The notes under the pieces: model-generated
What the model saw: only the letters and a program-made list of their open reading frames with translations
Database searches by the model: none
Told to the model about the DNA's origin: nothing
Source: Xanthobacteraceae bacterium
Lineage (GTDB): Bacteria > Pseudomonadota > Alphaproteobacteria > Rhizobiales > Xanthobacteraceae
Assembly: GCA_022841625.1 (NCBI GenBank)
Contig: JALHRD010000009.1
Location: forward strand, 99,645-163,644
DNA: 64,000 nt
Reading direction: 5' to 3'
Shown: positions 52,744 through 61,766 of the stretch, piece by piece
Layout: each line of letters begins with the position of its first letter
How positions within the stretch are numbered: position 1 is the stretch's first letter
Made by a program: the position numbers and the translations under genes

Positions 52744-53778
52744 GTGACAACGCGCCCGCACTGGTTTCGCCATCTTGCGTCAATTTCTGCAGCGATCGTC
52801 ATCATGGGCCTGATTTGGATCGCACCGCTTGCACCACAAAAGGTCCACGGTCAGGCGCAGGGATTCACTTTCGCGGTGATTGGCGACCTCGGCTACTACC
52901 CGCAACACGAGCCGTGGCTCGCCAATCTTTATGCCGACATCAGCAACGACAGGGACCTGTCATTTGTTGTTCATCTGGGGGATTTGTCGCGGCCGGTGCA
53001 TGCTTGCACGCAAGAGACCTTGAACCTCCGGCTTGCCCAATTCAATGCATTGCCACATTCGGTGATTTTTACGCCGGGCGACAACGACTGGACCGATTGT
53101 CATGACCAAGATGGTGTTAAAGGCGGCGACCCGGCCGCCGCGCTTGCACGATTGCGCACCATGTTTTTCGATGGAGAGACAAGTCTTGGCGGGCGCAAGC
53201 TGCCGTTAACCCGCCAAAGTCAGACGCCGGCGCTTGCGAAATTCCGCGAAAATGCGCGTTGGGACATGGGTGGGGTCACCTTCGTGACCATCCATGTCAC
53301 GGGCAGCAACAACAATCTTGGGCGAACGCCGGCCGCCGACACAGAGTACCGAGAGCGCGATGCCGCCAATCAGGCTTGGCTTAAGCAAGCTTTTACACAT
53401 GCCAAAGTGAATTCAAGCCGTGCGGTGATGATCCTTCAGCAGGCCAATATTTTTGAGAGCCTTCCACCGCTCGGAGGGGAAGTGCGAAATCCCAGCGGCT
53501 TCGTCAATATGCGCGAAGCGGTCGAAGAGGAAGTCATCGCATTTAGCAAGCCCGTTGTCCTGGCGCATGGCGACAGCCACTTCTTTCGGATTGACAATCC
53601 GCTGTGGCAGCGGCCCCCGCGCGGGCAGCCGGGCACGCCTGCGGTCGAGAATTTCCTGCGTGTCGAAGCCTTTGGCACGCCCAATCATCATTGGGTGCAC
53701 GTCACCGTCGATCCAAAGGACGCGAATGTTTTCACGTTCCGGCCACGGATCGTGACCACAAACGTGATCAAGCGGTAG
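52744..53778 (+). CDS. Secreted calcineurin-like metallophosphoesterase
   Basis: GTG 52744 has TTGGGAGA upstream; a TTG at 52699 would lengthen the N-terminus without a site. The 344-residue protein has a signal-type hydrophobic start (MGLIWIAPLAPQKVHGQAQG). Metal-binding patterns of the calcineurin-like fold are seen: FAVIGDLGYYP, VHLGDLSR, TPGDNDWTDC, and VLAHGDSHFF near the end. These coordinate a two-metal centre that hydrolyses phosphoesters. The gene lies 45 bases after the flavoenzyme gene and ends six bases before the convergent ubiquinone hydroxylase gene. Its substrate cannot be named. Confidence 0.8.
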   Translation: MTTRPHWFRHLASISAAIVIMGLIWIAPLAPQKVHGQAQGFTFAVIGDLGYYPQHEPWLANLYADISNDRDLSFVVHLGDLSRPVHACTQETLNLRLAQFNALPHSVIFTPGDNDWTDCHDQDGVKGGDPAAALARLRTMFFDGETSLGGRKLPLTRQSQTPALAKFRENARWDMGGVTFVTIHVTGSNNNLGRTPAADTEYRERDAANQAWLKQAFTHAKVNSSRAVMILQQANIFESLPPLGGEVRNPSGFVNMREAVEEEVIAFSKPVVLAHGDSHFFRIDNPLWQRPPRGQPGTPAVENFLRVEAFGTPNHHWVHVTVDPKDANVFTFRPRIVTTNVIKR

Positions 53779-53784
53779 CTTGGG

Positions 53785-54990
53785 TCACAGCGCTTCGCCG
53801 CGCATGAGCAGCGGCGCAGATGCCGCCGGCGCAACGCCTTCGCGCATGATCGCGCGACGCAACGGCCCGATCCGGTCCAGCAGAAACAGGCCGAGGCCGC
53901 GCGCGCCCTGCACCGGCAGAAAGTCCGAGAGCAGGCTGCGATTGAGCAGATCGACCACAATGCTGCGGCTGGTCACATCGGCGCGCCGCATGTGTTCATA
54001 GCGCGCGGTCAGTTCCGGCGCGCCGACATCGGCGCCAATGCGCCGCGCGGCAACCACCAGTTCGGCAATGGTGGCGGCGTCGCGCAGGCCGAGGTTGAGC
54101 CCCTGCGCACCGATCGGCGGCATCACATGCGCGGCCTCGCCGACCAGCACAACACGATTTCGTCCGAAGCAGCGCGCAATCTCGGTCGCCAGCGGGAATA
54201 CCCCGCGGCCAGCTTCGATTGCGATGGCGCCGAGAATGGAATGCGATCGGCGTTCGATCTCGCCGGCCAGCGCCGATGGGTCGAGCGCGATCAGGCGCGG
54301 GACATCGGCCGGATCGACCACAAAGACCAGGCTCGCGCGCAATCCCGGCAGCGGTACCAAGGTGAAAGGACCGGATGCGGTATGAAATTCGGTTGAGGTG
54401 TTGTCGTGTGGGCGTGTGTGCCCGAGATTGAAGGTTAGCGCGGTCTGCGGATAGCTGGCGCACTCGGTCTCGATACCCGCGGCCGCACGACACAGCGAAT
54501 GACGACCATCGGCTGCGACGATAAGCTGCGCTGCAATGCTCTCGTCATTGTCGAGCCTGACCGCGACCTCGCAATCGCCGATGGTTATGGCCTCGGCCTT
54601 GGCCGCTATCGTCGATAGCGCCGGCAACGACCCGGCGCGGGCTTGCATCGCCGCCAGAAGGTGCCGGTTCTCGATATTGTAGCCAAAGGCCGGAAGGCCG
54701 ATCTCGGCGGCCTCAAAGCAGACTTCCGGCGCGCGCCACAGCCGCGCCGTGTCGTCGATCAGGCGCATGCGTTGCAATGGTGCGGCCTGCGCCGCGCAGC
54801 CCGGCCAGACGGCGAGCACATCCAGCGCCGTGACCGAACGCGCCAGCAGTGCGGTGGTCCGGTTGTCGGCGTGGGTCGCCGGCATGGCCACCAAAGCGGT
54901 TTCAATGCCGGCGCCGGCGAGCGCAATCGCGGCGGTCAGTCCCGCGGGACCGCCACCGACCACGACCACTTCGGCTGTTGACTTTGTCAT
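53785..54990 (-). CDS. UbiH/UbiF/COQ6 family FAD-dependent hydroxylase
   Basis: The 401-residue protein is a ubiquinone-type hydroxylase: FAD site VVVVGGGPAGLTAAIALAGAG (residues 8-28), DG motif ADGRHSLCRAAAG, and RVVLVGEAAHVMPPIGAQGLNLGLRDAA near residues 275-300. It fits the family that adds hydroxyls to the ubiquinone ring with NAD(P)H and O2, at the inner face of the cytoplasmic membrane. Distinguishing UbiH, UbiF and UbiI-like members from sequence alone is not safe. It is divergent from the phosphatidylcholine synthase gene, with 82 bases between starts. Confidence 0.85.
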   Translation of the reverse strand: MTKSTAEVVVVGGGPAGLTAAIALAGAGIETALVAMPATHADNRTTALLARSVTALDVLAVWPGCAAQAAPLQRMRLIDDTARLWRAPEVCFEAAEIGLPAFGYNIENRHLLAAMQARAGSLPALSTIAAKAEAITIGDCEVAVRLDNDESIAAQLIVAADGRHSLCRAAAGIETECASYPQTALTFNLGHTRPHDNTSTEFHTASGPFTLVPLPGLRASLVFVVDPADVPRLIALDPSALAGEIERRSHSILGAIAIEAGRGVFPLATEIARCFGRNRVVLVGEAAHVMPPIGAQGLNLGLRDAATIAELVVAARRIGADVGAPELTARYEHMRRADVTSRSIVVDLLNRSLLSDFLPVQGARGLGLFLLDRIGPLRRAIMREGVAPAASAPLLMRGEAL

Positions 54991-55072
54991 ATTATGTTAT
55001 GCACGGACTTAGCCCCACGGCAACGCATGCTTGCAATAGCAGTTAGCCGTGCATGCTGGCAAAGGACCCGCC

Positions 55073-55780
55073 GTGTCGCCACCGATCGTCGCCCGCGCAT
55101 TTGCCGTTCATATCTTCACAGCCACCGGCGCGGCGCTGGGCTTTGCGGCATTGCTGCTGGTATTCGCGGGGCAGTGGACCGCAATGTTCTGGTGCCTTGG
55201 CGCGGCGCTGTTCATCGATGGTGTCGACGGCACCTTGGCGCGCCGATACCGCGTCGCCGAAGTGCTGCCGCGCTGGTCTGGCGACGTGCTCGATCTGGTG
55301 GTCGATTTCACCACTTATGTCTTTGTGCCGGCATGTGCGATTGCCGCCAGCGGTTTGATGCCGCCATGGCTCGCGGTCCCGGCCGGGCTGGTGATTGTGG
55401 TGACCAGCGCTTTGTATTTTTCCGACCGCAACATGAAAACCGACGACAATTATTTTCGCGGCTTTCCGGCGCTATGGAACGCGGTGGCGTTTTATTTGTT
55501 TATCTTAAAACCGTCGGCGTGGCTGGCGGCGGCGGCGATCGCAATCTTGGCGGTCCTGACCTTTGCGCCGATCAGGTTCCTGCATCCGTTCCGGGTGCGT
55601 CGTCTACGCGCGGTCACGATGGTCGTTCTGGTTATATGGTGCATGCTGGCGGCGGTCGCGCTGCTACAGCAGCTCGATCCCAATCCCTGGATTGGCTATG
55701 GCCTTATCGTCGCCGGACTATATTTTTTCGCCTTTGGCGCGGTCGACCGATGGATGAATGATGATCCACCCGCGGCTTGA
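55073..55780 (+). CDS. pcs: Phosphatidylcholine synthase
   Basis: Pcs makes phosphatidylcholine from choline and CDP-diacylglycerol, the pathway typical of host-associated alphaproteobacteria. The 235-residue inner-membrane protein has six or more hydrophobic segments and the CDP-alcohol phosphotransferase motif in LFIDGVDGTLARRYRV...DVLDLVVDFTTYV (the D-G-x-x-A-R...D-x-x-x-D type). Other family blocks are FPALWNAVAFYLFIL and FLHPFRVRRLRAVT. GTG 55073 is chosen because AAGGA lies seven bases upstream; a GTG at 55049 is also in frame. It is divergent from the UbiH-type gene. Confidence 0.88.
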   Translation: MSPPIVARAFAVHIFTATGAALGFAALLLVFAGQWTAMFWCLGAALFIDGVDGTLARRYRVAEVLPRWSGDVLDLVVDFTTYVFVPACAIAASGLMPPWLAVPAGLVIVVTSALYFSDRNMKTDDNYFRGFPALWNAVAFYLFILKPSAWLAAAAIAILAVLTFAPIRFLHPFRVRRLRAVTMVVLVIWCMLAAVALLQQLDPNPWIGYGLIVAGLYFFAFGAVDRWMNDDPPAA

Positions 55781-55913
55781 TCCAAGCGCCCGCCGCTAGA
55801 ATGCGCTCTCTTGCATCCGCGCGATCCGCATCTATGATCGCGCCGGAGTGAGCGCGCCAATGCGTGCGCCGTCTATTCATGGCATTCCGCCAGATCGAGA
55901 AAGGGACTTAGCG

Positions 55914-56891
55914 ATGGTAGCAGCAGTGCGCGTACACAAACATGGCGGGCCGGAAGTGCTCACTTTTGAGGACGTCGAGGTGCCGGCGCCCGGAGCCGGA
56001 CAGGCGCGCGTGAAAAACCATGCCTGCGGCCTCAACTACATCGATACCTATTTCCGCTCGGGATTGTATCCGGCGGCGGGCGGCTTGCCGTTCATTGCCG
56101 GCAACGAAGGCGCCGGCGAGGTCGTCGCCGTCGGCCCCGGCGTCACCGAGGTCAAGGTTGGGGACCGGGTCGGCTATACCTCGGCGCTCGGAAGCTACAC
56201 CGCCGAACGCATTATGCCCGCCGATCGGTTGGTGAAGCTGCCCGACAATATCGGTTACGAGCAGGCCGCCGGCATGATGCTCAAGGGCATGACCGTTGAA
56301 TATCTATTGCACCGGACGTTCAAGGTGCAGAAGGGCATGAACGTCCTGATCCATGCCGCCGCCGGCGGCATCGGCCTGATCGCCTGCCAATGGGCGAATC
56401 TCCTTGGCGCCACCGTGATCGGTACCGTCGGCTCCAAGGAAAAGGCCGATCTCGCCAAGGCCAATGGCTGCCACCACACCATTCTCTACCGCGAGGAAGA
56501 TTTCCCGGCCAAGGTCAAGGAAATCACCGGCGGAAAACTGTGCGAGGTGGTCTATGACGGCGTCGGCAAGGCGACGTTCCCAGCCTCGCTCGATTGTATC
56601 AAGCCGCTTGGCATGTTTGCGAGCTTCGGCAATGCATCGGGTTCGATCGAGGCCTTCAACATCAACTTATTGCAAGCCAAGGGTTCGCTGTTCTGCACGC
56701 GGCCGACGCTCAACACCTATGCCGCCAAGCGCGAGGACCTGCTCGCAATCGCCAGCAACCTGTTCAGCGTCGTCGGCAGCGGCAAGGTCAAGATTCCGGT
56801 CAACCAGAAATACCCGCTTAAGGATGCCCGCAAGGCGCATGAGGATCTGGAAGCCCGCAAAACCACGGGGTCATCGGTGCTCATCCCCTGA
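55914..56891 (+). CDS. qor: NADPH:quinone oxidoreductase
   Basis: The 325-residue enzyme is a zinc-free medium-chain dehydrogenase that reduces quinones with NADPH. Motifs: GHEGP-like start MVAAVRVHKHGGPEVLTFEDVEVPAPG, quinone-site LPFIAGNEGAGEVVAVGPGVTEVKVGDRVGY, the conserved LLHRTFKVQKGMNVLIHAAAGGIGLIACQWA (NADPH Rossmann G-x-G-x-x-G variant) and RPTLNTYAAKREDLLAIASNLFSVV. It starts at ATG 55914 with GAGAAAGGGA upstream; an in-frame GTG at 55848 is ignored. Its own transcription unit lies between pcs and the bio genes. Confidence 0.9.
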   Translation: MVAAVRVHKHGGPEVLTFEDVEVPAPGAGQARVKNHACGLNYIDTYFRSGLYPAAGGLPFIAGNEGAGEVVAVGPGVTEVKVGDRVGYTSALGSYTAERIMPADRLVKLPDNIGYEQAAGMMLKGMTVEYLLHRTFKVQKGMNVLIHAAAGGIGLIACQWANLLGATVIGTVGSKEKADLAKANGCHHTILYREEDFPAKVKEITGGKLCEVVYDGVGKATFPASLDCIKPLGMFASFGNASGSIEAFNINLLQAKGSLFCTRPTLNTYAAKREDLLAIASNLFSVVGSGKVKIPVNQKYPLKDARKAHEDLEARKTTGSSVLIP

Positions 56892-56972
56892 AGAATCCCG
56901 ACCAATTGCATCGCGCGCAATTGAATCCACCCGCCAAATGTTTCCATGGCCGGGAACCCGGTTGAAAGCCAA

Positions 56973-57650
56973 TCAAACCAGCCGCGCAATCCGGCTTAGG
57001 ATTTCATTTGGCGGCGGCGCGTCAAGCGGCAGCCGTGGCAAGCCAATGACGTCGATCGGAATGGCATAGCGGGCGATCGCTGCAACGGTTTCGGCAAGAC
57101 TCGCGCCCGGCATAGTGCTCTCGCTCACCACCACCCCGGCAATGTCGAGATTGCGCTGCGCCAGCACATGCAGCGCCGTCAGCGTATGACTGATGGTACC
57201 GAGATAGCTGCCCGCCACCAACAGCACTGGAATGCGCAAGGCCGTCATCCAATCGAGCACGGTGTGGGTCGCATCGAGCGGCACCATGACCCCGCCGACA
57301 CCCTCGATAAACACCGTGCCGGGCCGCGCGGCGGCACCGCGCGAGAACTCAACCACAGCGTCGAAGTCGATCGATCGGTGTTCGCGTGCGGCGGCGAGAT
57401 CCGGCGACATTGGCGCCGCGAAGCGCCAAGGCGATATTCGCTCGACTTCTTTCAGGGAGGCGAGGCGACCGAGCGCGGACAATAGAACGGCTGGATCGCT
57501 ACCGGACAAGTTGTCCGGATCGAAGCCGCTGACCACCGGCTTGACGGCGTCGACCGGAGCGCCGGCGCTGCGCAGATGGCGAATAAGCGCGGCGGTGAGG
57601 AAGGTCTTGCCGACGTCGGTGCCGCTGCCGGTGACAAAGACCGCGCTCAC
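56973..57650 (-). CDS. bioD: Dethiobiotin synthase
   Basis: BioD closes the ureido ring of dethiobiotin from DAPA, CO2 and ATP. The 225-residue protein has the P-loop FVTGSGTDVGKTFLTAALI, EGVGGVMVPLDATHTVLDWM and a C-terminal region consistent with the family. The GTG start at 57650 is three bases after the stop of bioF, so the two form an operon (bioF then bioD on the minus strand). The usual length is 220-230 residues. BioD works downstream of BioA and BioF, and bioA is encoded divergently nearby. Confidence 0.93.
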   Translation of the reverse strand: MSAVFVTGSGTDVGKTFLTAALIRHLRSAGAPVDAVKPVVSGFDPDNLSGSDPAVLLSALGRLASLKEVERISPWRFAAPMSPDLAAAREHRSIDFDAVVEFSRGAAARPGTVFIEGVGGVMVPLDATHTVLDWMTALRIPVLLVAGSYLGTISHTLTALHVLAQRNLDIAGVVVSESTMPGASLAETVAAIARYAIPIDVIGLPRLPLDAPPPNEILSRIARLV

Positions 57651-57653
57651 GAT

Positions 57654-58808
57654 TCAGCGCTCCATGACATGCTGGTGCACGGTGGCTGCAAGGCGTGCGA
57701 TGTCCGCATCGGAATGGCCGGCGGAAAACGTAAACCGCAGCCGCGCGGTTCCCACCGGCACCGTCGGCGGCCGGATCGCGATCACCAAGAAGCCTTCGGC
57801 TTCCAAGCGTTGCGAGGCCCGCAGCGCCGCGTCGGCCTCGCCCAACAGCAAGGGAACAATCGGGCTGGTCGCGTCCGGCAGACCGAGCGCGCGCGTGAAG
57901 GCGCGCGCTTTGGCGAGCGGCAGCGCCGCATAAGCCGGCTCCTGCTCGATAAGGTCGAGCGCGGCAATCGCGGCGGCGACCGTCGCCGGCGGCAGGCCGG
58001 TGGAATAGACAAAACTGCGGGCGCGGTTGTGGATCAGGTCGATCACCGGCGCCGAAGCGCAGAGATAGCCGCCATAGCCACCGATCGCTTTCGACAGCGT
58101 GCCCATTTGCAAGGGCACGTCCACATCCACGCCATGGGCAAAGCTCGAACCGCGGCCGCCGCCGACCACGCCGATGCCGTGGGCATCGTCGGTCATCAGC
58201 CAGGCGTCGTGGTTGCGCGCCAGCGCCGCAAGCTCCGGCAACGGCGCCAGATCGCCATCCATGGAGAACACGCCGTCGGTTGCGATCAATACGCGCGGAT
58301 GCGCGCCGCGATGCGCCGCGAGCAGCGTTTCGACCTGTGCCACATCCGAGTGACGAAACGCCAGCACAGTCGCCCGCGACAGCCGCGCGCCGGCCCACAG
58401 GCAAGCATGGGCGAGCTCGTCGATCAGCACCAGATCGTCGCGGCCGATCAACGCCGGAATGATGCCGCTATTGGCGAGATAGCCCGAGCCGAACACGCAG
58501 GCCGCCTCGGTGCCCTTGAGCCGGGCCAGCCGCCGTTCGAGTTCGCCGAACAGGGGATGATTGCCGGTCACCAGCCGGGACGCGCCGCTGCCGACGCCAT
58601 AGCGTTGCGTGGCCGCGATCGCCGCCGCTTTGACGGCGGGGTGCTGGCTCAGCGCCAGGTAGTCATTGCAGCAGAACGACAATAGCCGGCGGCCATTGCG
58701 GCTGACCCAGACGCCGTCATGGCGTTCGGTCTCGGCCAAAACGCGATGCAGGCTGGCGCGGTCGAGTTCGCCGAGCTTGCCGGCTGCGAAATCTTGAAGT
58801 GAACGCAT
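57654..58808 (-). CDS. bioF: 8-amino-7-oxononanoate synthase
   Basis: BioF condenses pimeloyl-CoA (or pimeloyl-ACP) with alanine, first committed step of the biotin bicycle. From ATG 58808 it has 384 residues, matching the family start MRSLQDFAAGKLGELD; the frame also opens at 58850 but that ATG lies inside a palindromic repeat. The PLP fold is complete: CCNDYLALSQHPAVKAAA, RLVTGNHPLFGELE, MTDDAHGIGVVGGG and the PLP Lys in QMGTLSKAIGGYGGY. No clear ribosome site is seen for ATG 58808. It is the first gene of the bioFD operon. Confidence 0.94.
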   Translation of the reverse strand: MRSLQDFAAGKLGELDRASLHRVLAETERHDGVWVSRNGRRLLSFCCNDYLALSQHPAVKAAAIAATQRYGVGSGASRLVTGNHPLFGELERRLARLKGTEAACVFGSGYLANSGIIPALIGRDDLVLIDELAHACLWAGARLSRATVLAFRHSDVAQVETLLAAHRGAHPRVLIATDGVFSMDGDLAPLPELAALARNHDAWLMTDDAHGIGVVGGGRGSSFAHGVDVDVPLQMGTLSKAIGGYGGYLCASAPVIDLIHNRARSFVYSTGLPPATVAAAIAALDLIEQEPAYAALPLAKARAFTRALGLPDATSPIVPLLLGEADAALRASQRLEAEGFLVIAIRPPTVPVGTARLRFTFSAGHSDADIARLAATVHQHVMER

Positions 58809-58835
58809 TTCTAATGACCGTTGCTTCCCTTGGGG

Positions 58836-58904
58836 GCGTGGATTTGACATTCGCTATCCACCTGGGCAGCAAGCACGCGATGCGAATGTCCGAATTGGAC
58901 CACC
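58836..58904. repeat. Palindromic repeat element in the bioF/bioA gap
   Basis: The core GTGGATTTGACATTCGCTA...GCGATGCGAATGTC is nearly identical to hairpin 1 at 993-1066, including its loop. The right arm ends GGACCACC where the other copy has ACTCCACT, so this copy is a partial or recombined version. It fills the 140-base gap between bioF and bioA. Confidence 0.8.
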
Positions 58905-58947
58905 TGCGGGCAAAATGGCGGTTCGTGGCTCTGAATGGAAGCTCTGA

Positions 58948-60219
58948 ATGACGCGCGGTTCCACACCGCCCGGCTGGTACCGGTCCGGGCTTGACCACAT
59001 CTGGCTGCCCTATGCGCAGATGAAGACCGCGCGACCGCCATTGCCGGTCGCGCACACCGAGGGCTGCCATATCGTTTTGGCCGACGGCCGCCGCTTGATC
59101 GACGGCATTGCCTCTTGGTGGACCGCCTGCCACGGCTACAACCATCCCCACATCCGGGCGGCGCTCGAGCGCCAGCTCGCCACCATGCCGCATGTGATGT
59201 TCGGCGGATTGGTGCATGAGCCGGCGCTGACACTGGCACGGCGGCTGGCGGACCTGCTGCCGGGCGATCTCGATCGGGTGTTCTTTTCCGAATCCGGCTC
59301 AGTCGCGGTCGAAGTCGCACTGAAAATGGCGGTGCAATACGGGCTCAACCGGGGCGTCCGCGGCCGCACCCAATTCATCGCCTTCAAAGGCGGCTATCAC
59401 GGCGACACGATGGGCGCGATGGCGGTCAGCGACGACGCCGGCATGCACGGGACATTTCATCGGGCATTGCCGGAGCAATGGCTGCTCGATCTGCCGACCG
59501 ATGAGGCCAGCAGCATGGCGCTGACGCAAACCGTCGAGCGCCACGCCGAGCGGCTCGCCGGCATTATTGTCGAACCGCTGGTGCAGGGCGCGGGCGGCAT
59601 GCGGTTCCACGATGCCGCGGTTTTGCAGGTCTTGCGCCGGATTGCCGATCGTTACGATCTCTTGCTGATCTTCGACGAAATCTTCACCGGCTTCGGCCGC
59701 ACCGGCACGCTGTTCGCGTGCGAGGCGGCAGCTGTAACGCCGGATATCGTCACCCTCGGCAAGGCGCTGACCGGCGGCAGCCTGCCATTGGCCGCGACCG
59801 TCGCCCGGCGCAAGGTGTTCGACGCGTTCTGGTCGGACGACCCCAGGCACGCACTCATGCATGGACCGACCTTCATGGCCCATGCGCTCGCTTGCGCCGC
59901 GGCCAATGCTTCGCTCGATTTGTTTGAGCAGGAGCCGCGTTTGCAGCAGGTTCAAGCCATCGCCGCGGCACTGACCGAGGGCCTGGGCGCTTGTCGCGGA
60001 TTGCCGGGCGTCAAGGATGTGCGGGTCCGCGGCGCCATCGGCGTGGTCGAGCTGGAGCGGATCGACGATCTCGACGGCTTGCGTACGCGTTTTGTCGCGG
60101 AGGGCGTGTTCGTCCGCCCGTTCGGCAATGTCATTTACCTGACGCCGAGTTTTACAATCGATGAGGGCGAGCTGGCAACACTCACGAACGCCATCGTCAG
60201 AGTCGTCGGAGCGAAGTGA
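58948..60219 (+). CDS. bioA: Adenosylmethionine-8-amino-7-oxononanoate aminotransferase
   Basis: BioA transfers the amino group from SAM to make DAPA for biotin. The 423-residue PLP enzyme starts MTRGSTPPGWYRSGLDHIWLPYAQM at ATG 58948 with GGAAGC nearby. Conserved features: IDGIASWWTACHGYNHP, FFSESGSVAVEVALKMAVQY, FKGGYHGDTMGAM, FDEIFTGFGRTG, and the PLP Lys in TLGKALTGGSLPLAATV. Length is normal. It is divergent from bioFD across the repeat element. With bioB and pimelate genes not in the window, biotin synthesis here is partial. Confidence 0.95.
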   Translation: MTRGSTPPGWYRSGLDHIWLPYAQMKTARPPLPVAHTEGCHIVLADGRRLIDGIASWWTACHGYNHPHIRAALERQLATMPHVMFGGLVHEPALTLARRLADLLPGDLDRVFFSESGSVAVEVALKMAVQYGLNRGVRGRTQFIAFKGGYHGDTMGAMAVSDDAGMHGTFHRALPEQWLLDLPTDEASSMALTQTVERHAERLAGIIVEPLVQGAGGMRFHDAAVLQVLRRIADRYDLLLIFDEIFTGFGRTGTLFACEAAAVTPDIVTLGKALTGGSLPLAATVARRKVFDAFWSDDPRHALMHGPTFMAHALACAAANASLDLFEQEPRLQQVQAIAAALTEGLGACRGLPGVKDVRVRGAIGVVELERIDDLDGLRTRFVAEGVFVRPFGNVIYLTPSFTIDEGELATLTNAIVRVVGAK

Positions 60220-60262
60220 GGAGGTAGCGGATTCTCCGTCCAACATGGCTCCATCCTCCGCT

Positions 60263-60332
60263 CATTTCCGCGTAAGCGGAATCCAGGTTCCTCTTTTTGC
60301 GAGTACTGGATCCCCGCTTTCGCGGGGACGAG
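60263..60332. repeat. Compound palindrome, probable bidirectional terminator
   Basis: TTCCGC-GTAA-GCGGAA (60266-60281) and the perfect hairpin TCCCCGC-TTTC-GCGGGGA (60311-60328) lie 30 bases apart and are themselves framed by ATCCAG...CTGGAT. The element sits between the convergent bioA and rimO genes. The CCCCGCTTTCGCGGGGAC core is a familiar intergenic repeat in many alphaproteobacteria. Confidence 0.7.
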
Positions 60333-60366
60333 CGAAGAGGGCGCGTCAACTAAATTGCAACATGCG

Positions 60367-61698
60367 CTAAAACCCGACCGCGGTGCCGTGCAGGTCGTAT
60401 TCCTCGGCGCGCTCGATCTTGACGGTGGCGATCTCGCCAACGCGCAGCGGCCGGCGGCTCGCCACATAAACCGCGCCGTCGATCTCGGGTGCGTCGCCTT
60501 TGCTGCGGCCACGGGCGACGGTCGGCCCGACTTCGTCAATGATCACTTGTTGGCGCGTGCCGAGCTTGCGCTTGAGCCGGCGTTTCGAGATCGCCTGCGC
60601 CCGCGCCATGAAGCGATTCCAGCGCTCTTGCTTCACGTCGTCGGGGATCAACTCCGCCAGATCGTTGGCGGCGGCGCCCCTGACGGGCTCGTAGCGGAAG
60701 CAGCCGACGCGATCGAGCTGGGCTTCATCGAGCCAATCGAGCAGCCGCGTGAAGTCGTCTTCGGTTTCACCGGGAAAGCCGACGATGAAGGTCGAACGCA
60801 GGGTCAGCTCCGGGCAGATGTCGCGCCAGCGCGCGATGCGCCCAAGCGTCTGCTCCTGCGCCGCCGGCCGCCGCATGCGGCGCAACACATCCGGGCTCGC
60901 ATGCTGAAACGGAATGTCGAGATAGGGCAGGATGCCGCTGCCCGCATCCGCCATCAGCGGAATGACCTCGTCGACATGCGGATAGGGATAGACGTAATGC
61001 AGGCGCACCCAGGCGCCGAGCGTGCCGAGTTCACGCGCCAGATCGAGAAACCGCGCCCGCACCTCGCGCTCGCGCCATTGGCTCGCCGCATATTTGATGT
61101 CGAGCCCATAGGCCGAAGTGTCCTGGGAGATCACCAGCAGTTCCTTGACCCCGGCCGTCACCAGCCGTTCGGCTTCGCGCAGCACATCGGCGGCCGGCCG
61201 CGACGCCAGATCGCCGCGCAGCTTCGGGATGATGCAGAAGGTGCAGCGATTGTTGCAGCCTTCGGAAATCTTCAAATAAGCGTAGTGCCGCGGGGTGAGC
61301 TTGATGCCCTCGGGCGGCACCAGATCGATAAACGGATCGTGCCGCGGCGGCGCCACGCGATGCACCGCCGCCAATACGGTTTCGTATTGCTGCGGCCCGG
61401 TGATCGCCAGGACATTGGGAAAGCGCTCGGTGATCTTTTCCGGCTCGGCGCCCATGCAGCCGGTGACGATCACTTTGCCGTTTTCGGCAAGCGCGGTGCC
61501 GATCGCTTCGAGCGATTCCGCCTGCGCGCTTTCCAGAAAGCCGCAGGTGTTCACAATCGCCAGGTCGGCGCCCTGGTGCTGGCGGGCCAGTTCATAGCCC
61601 TCGGCCCGCAGCCGCGTGATAATGCGCTCGGAATCGACCAGCGCCTTGGGGCAGCCGAGCGAAACAAAGCTCACTTTGGGAGGGCGGGGGTCGGTCAT
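60367..61698 (-). CDS. rimO: Ribosomal protein S12 methylthiotransferase
   Basis: RimO adds a methylthio group to Asp88/89 of ribosomal protein S12 using two iron-sulfur clusters. From ATG 61698 the protein has 443 residues. The N-terminal UPF0004 domain provides Cys16 ([10 protein letters not shown]), Cys52 (NTCGFLESA) and Cys81 (VTGCMG); the radical SAM triad is Cys148, Cys152 and Cys155 in CNNRCTFC; the TRAM domain ends the protein. The frame is open upstream to 61755 but that start is unlikely. It is convergent with bioA. The next plus-strand gene begins 68 bases away. Confidence 0.95.
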   Translation of the reverse strand: MTDPRPPKVSFVSLGCPKALVDSERIITRLRAEGYELARQHQGADLAIVNTCGFLESAQAESLEAIGTALAENGKVIVTGCMGAEPEKITERFPNVLAITGPQQYETVLAAVHRVAPPRHDPFIDLVPPEGIKLTPRHYAYLKISEGCNNRCTFCIIPKLRGDLASRPAADVLREAERLVTAGVKELLVISQDTSAYGLDIKYAASQWREREVRARFLDLARELGTLGAWVRLHYVYPYPHVDEVIPLMADAGSGILPYLDIPFQHASPDVLRRMRRPAAQEQTLGRIARWRDICPELTLRSTFIVGFPGETEDDFTRLLDWLDEAQLDRVGCFRYEPVRGAAANDLAELIPDDVKQERWNRFMARAQAISKRRLKRKLGTRQQVIIDEVGPTVARGRSKGDAPEIDGAVYVASRRPLRVGEIATVKIERAEEYDLHGTAVGF

Positions 61699-61766
61699 TG
61701 GCTGCCGGAGAGCTAGTGCGCTGGCCGGAAAAATGCAAGAAAACCCGAAATGCAAGCAAACCGATC

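Noticed and set aside
55049..55072. GTG 55049 as the phosphatidylcholine synthase start
   Set aside because: GTG 55073 has AAGGA at the right distance; the upstream start has no such site.
58809..58850. An upstream bioF start at 58850
   Set aside because: That ATG lies inside the palindromic repeat; ATG 58808 fits the family N-terminus.
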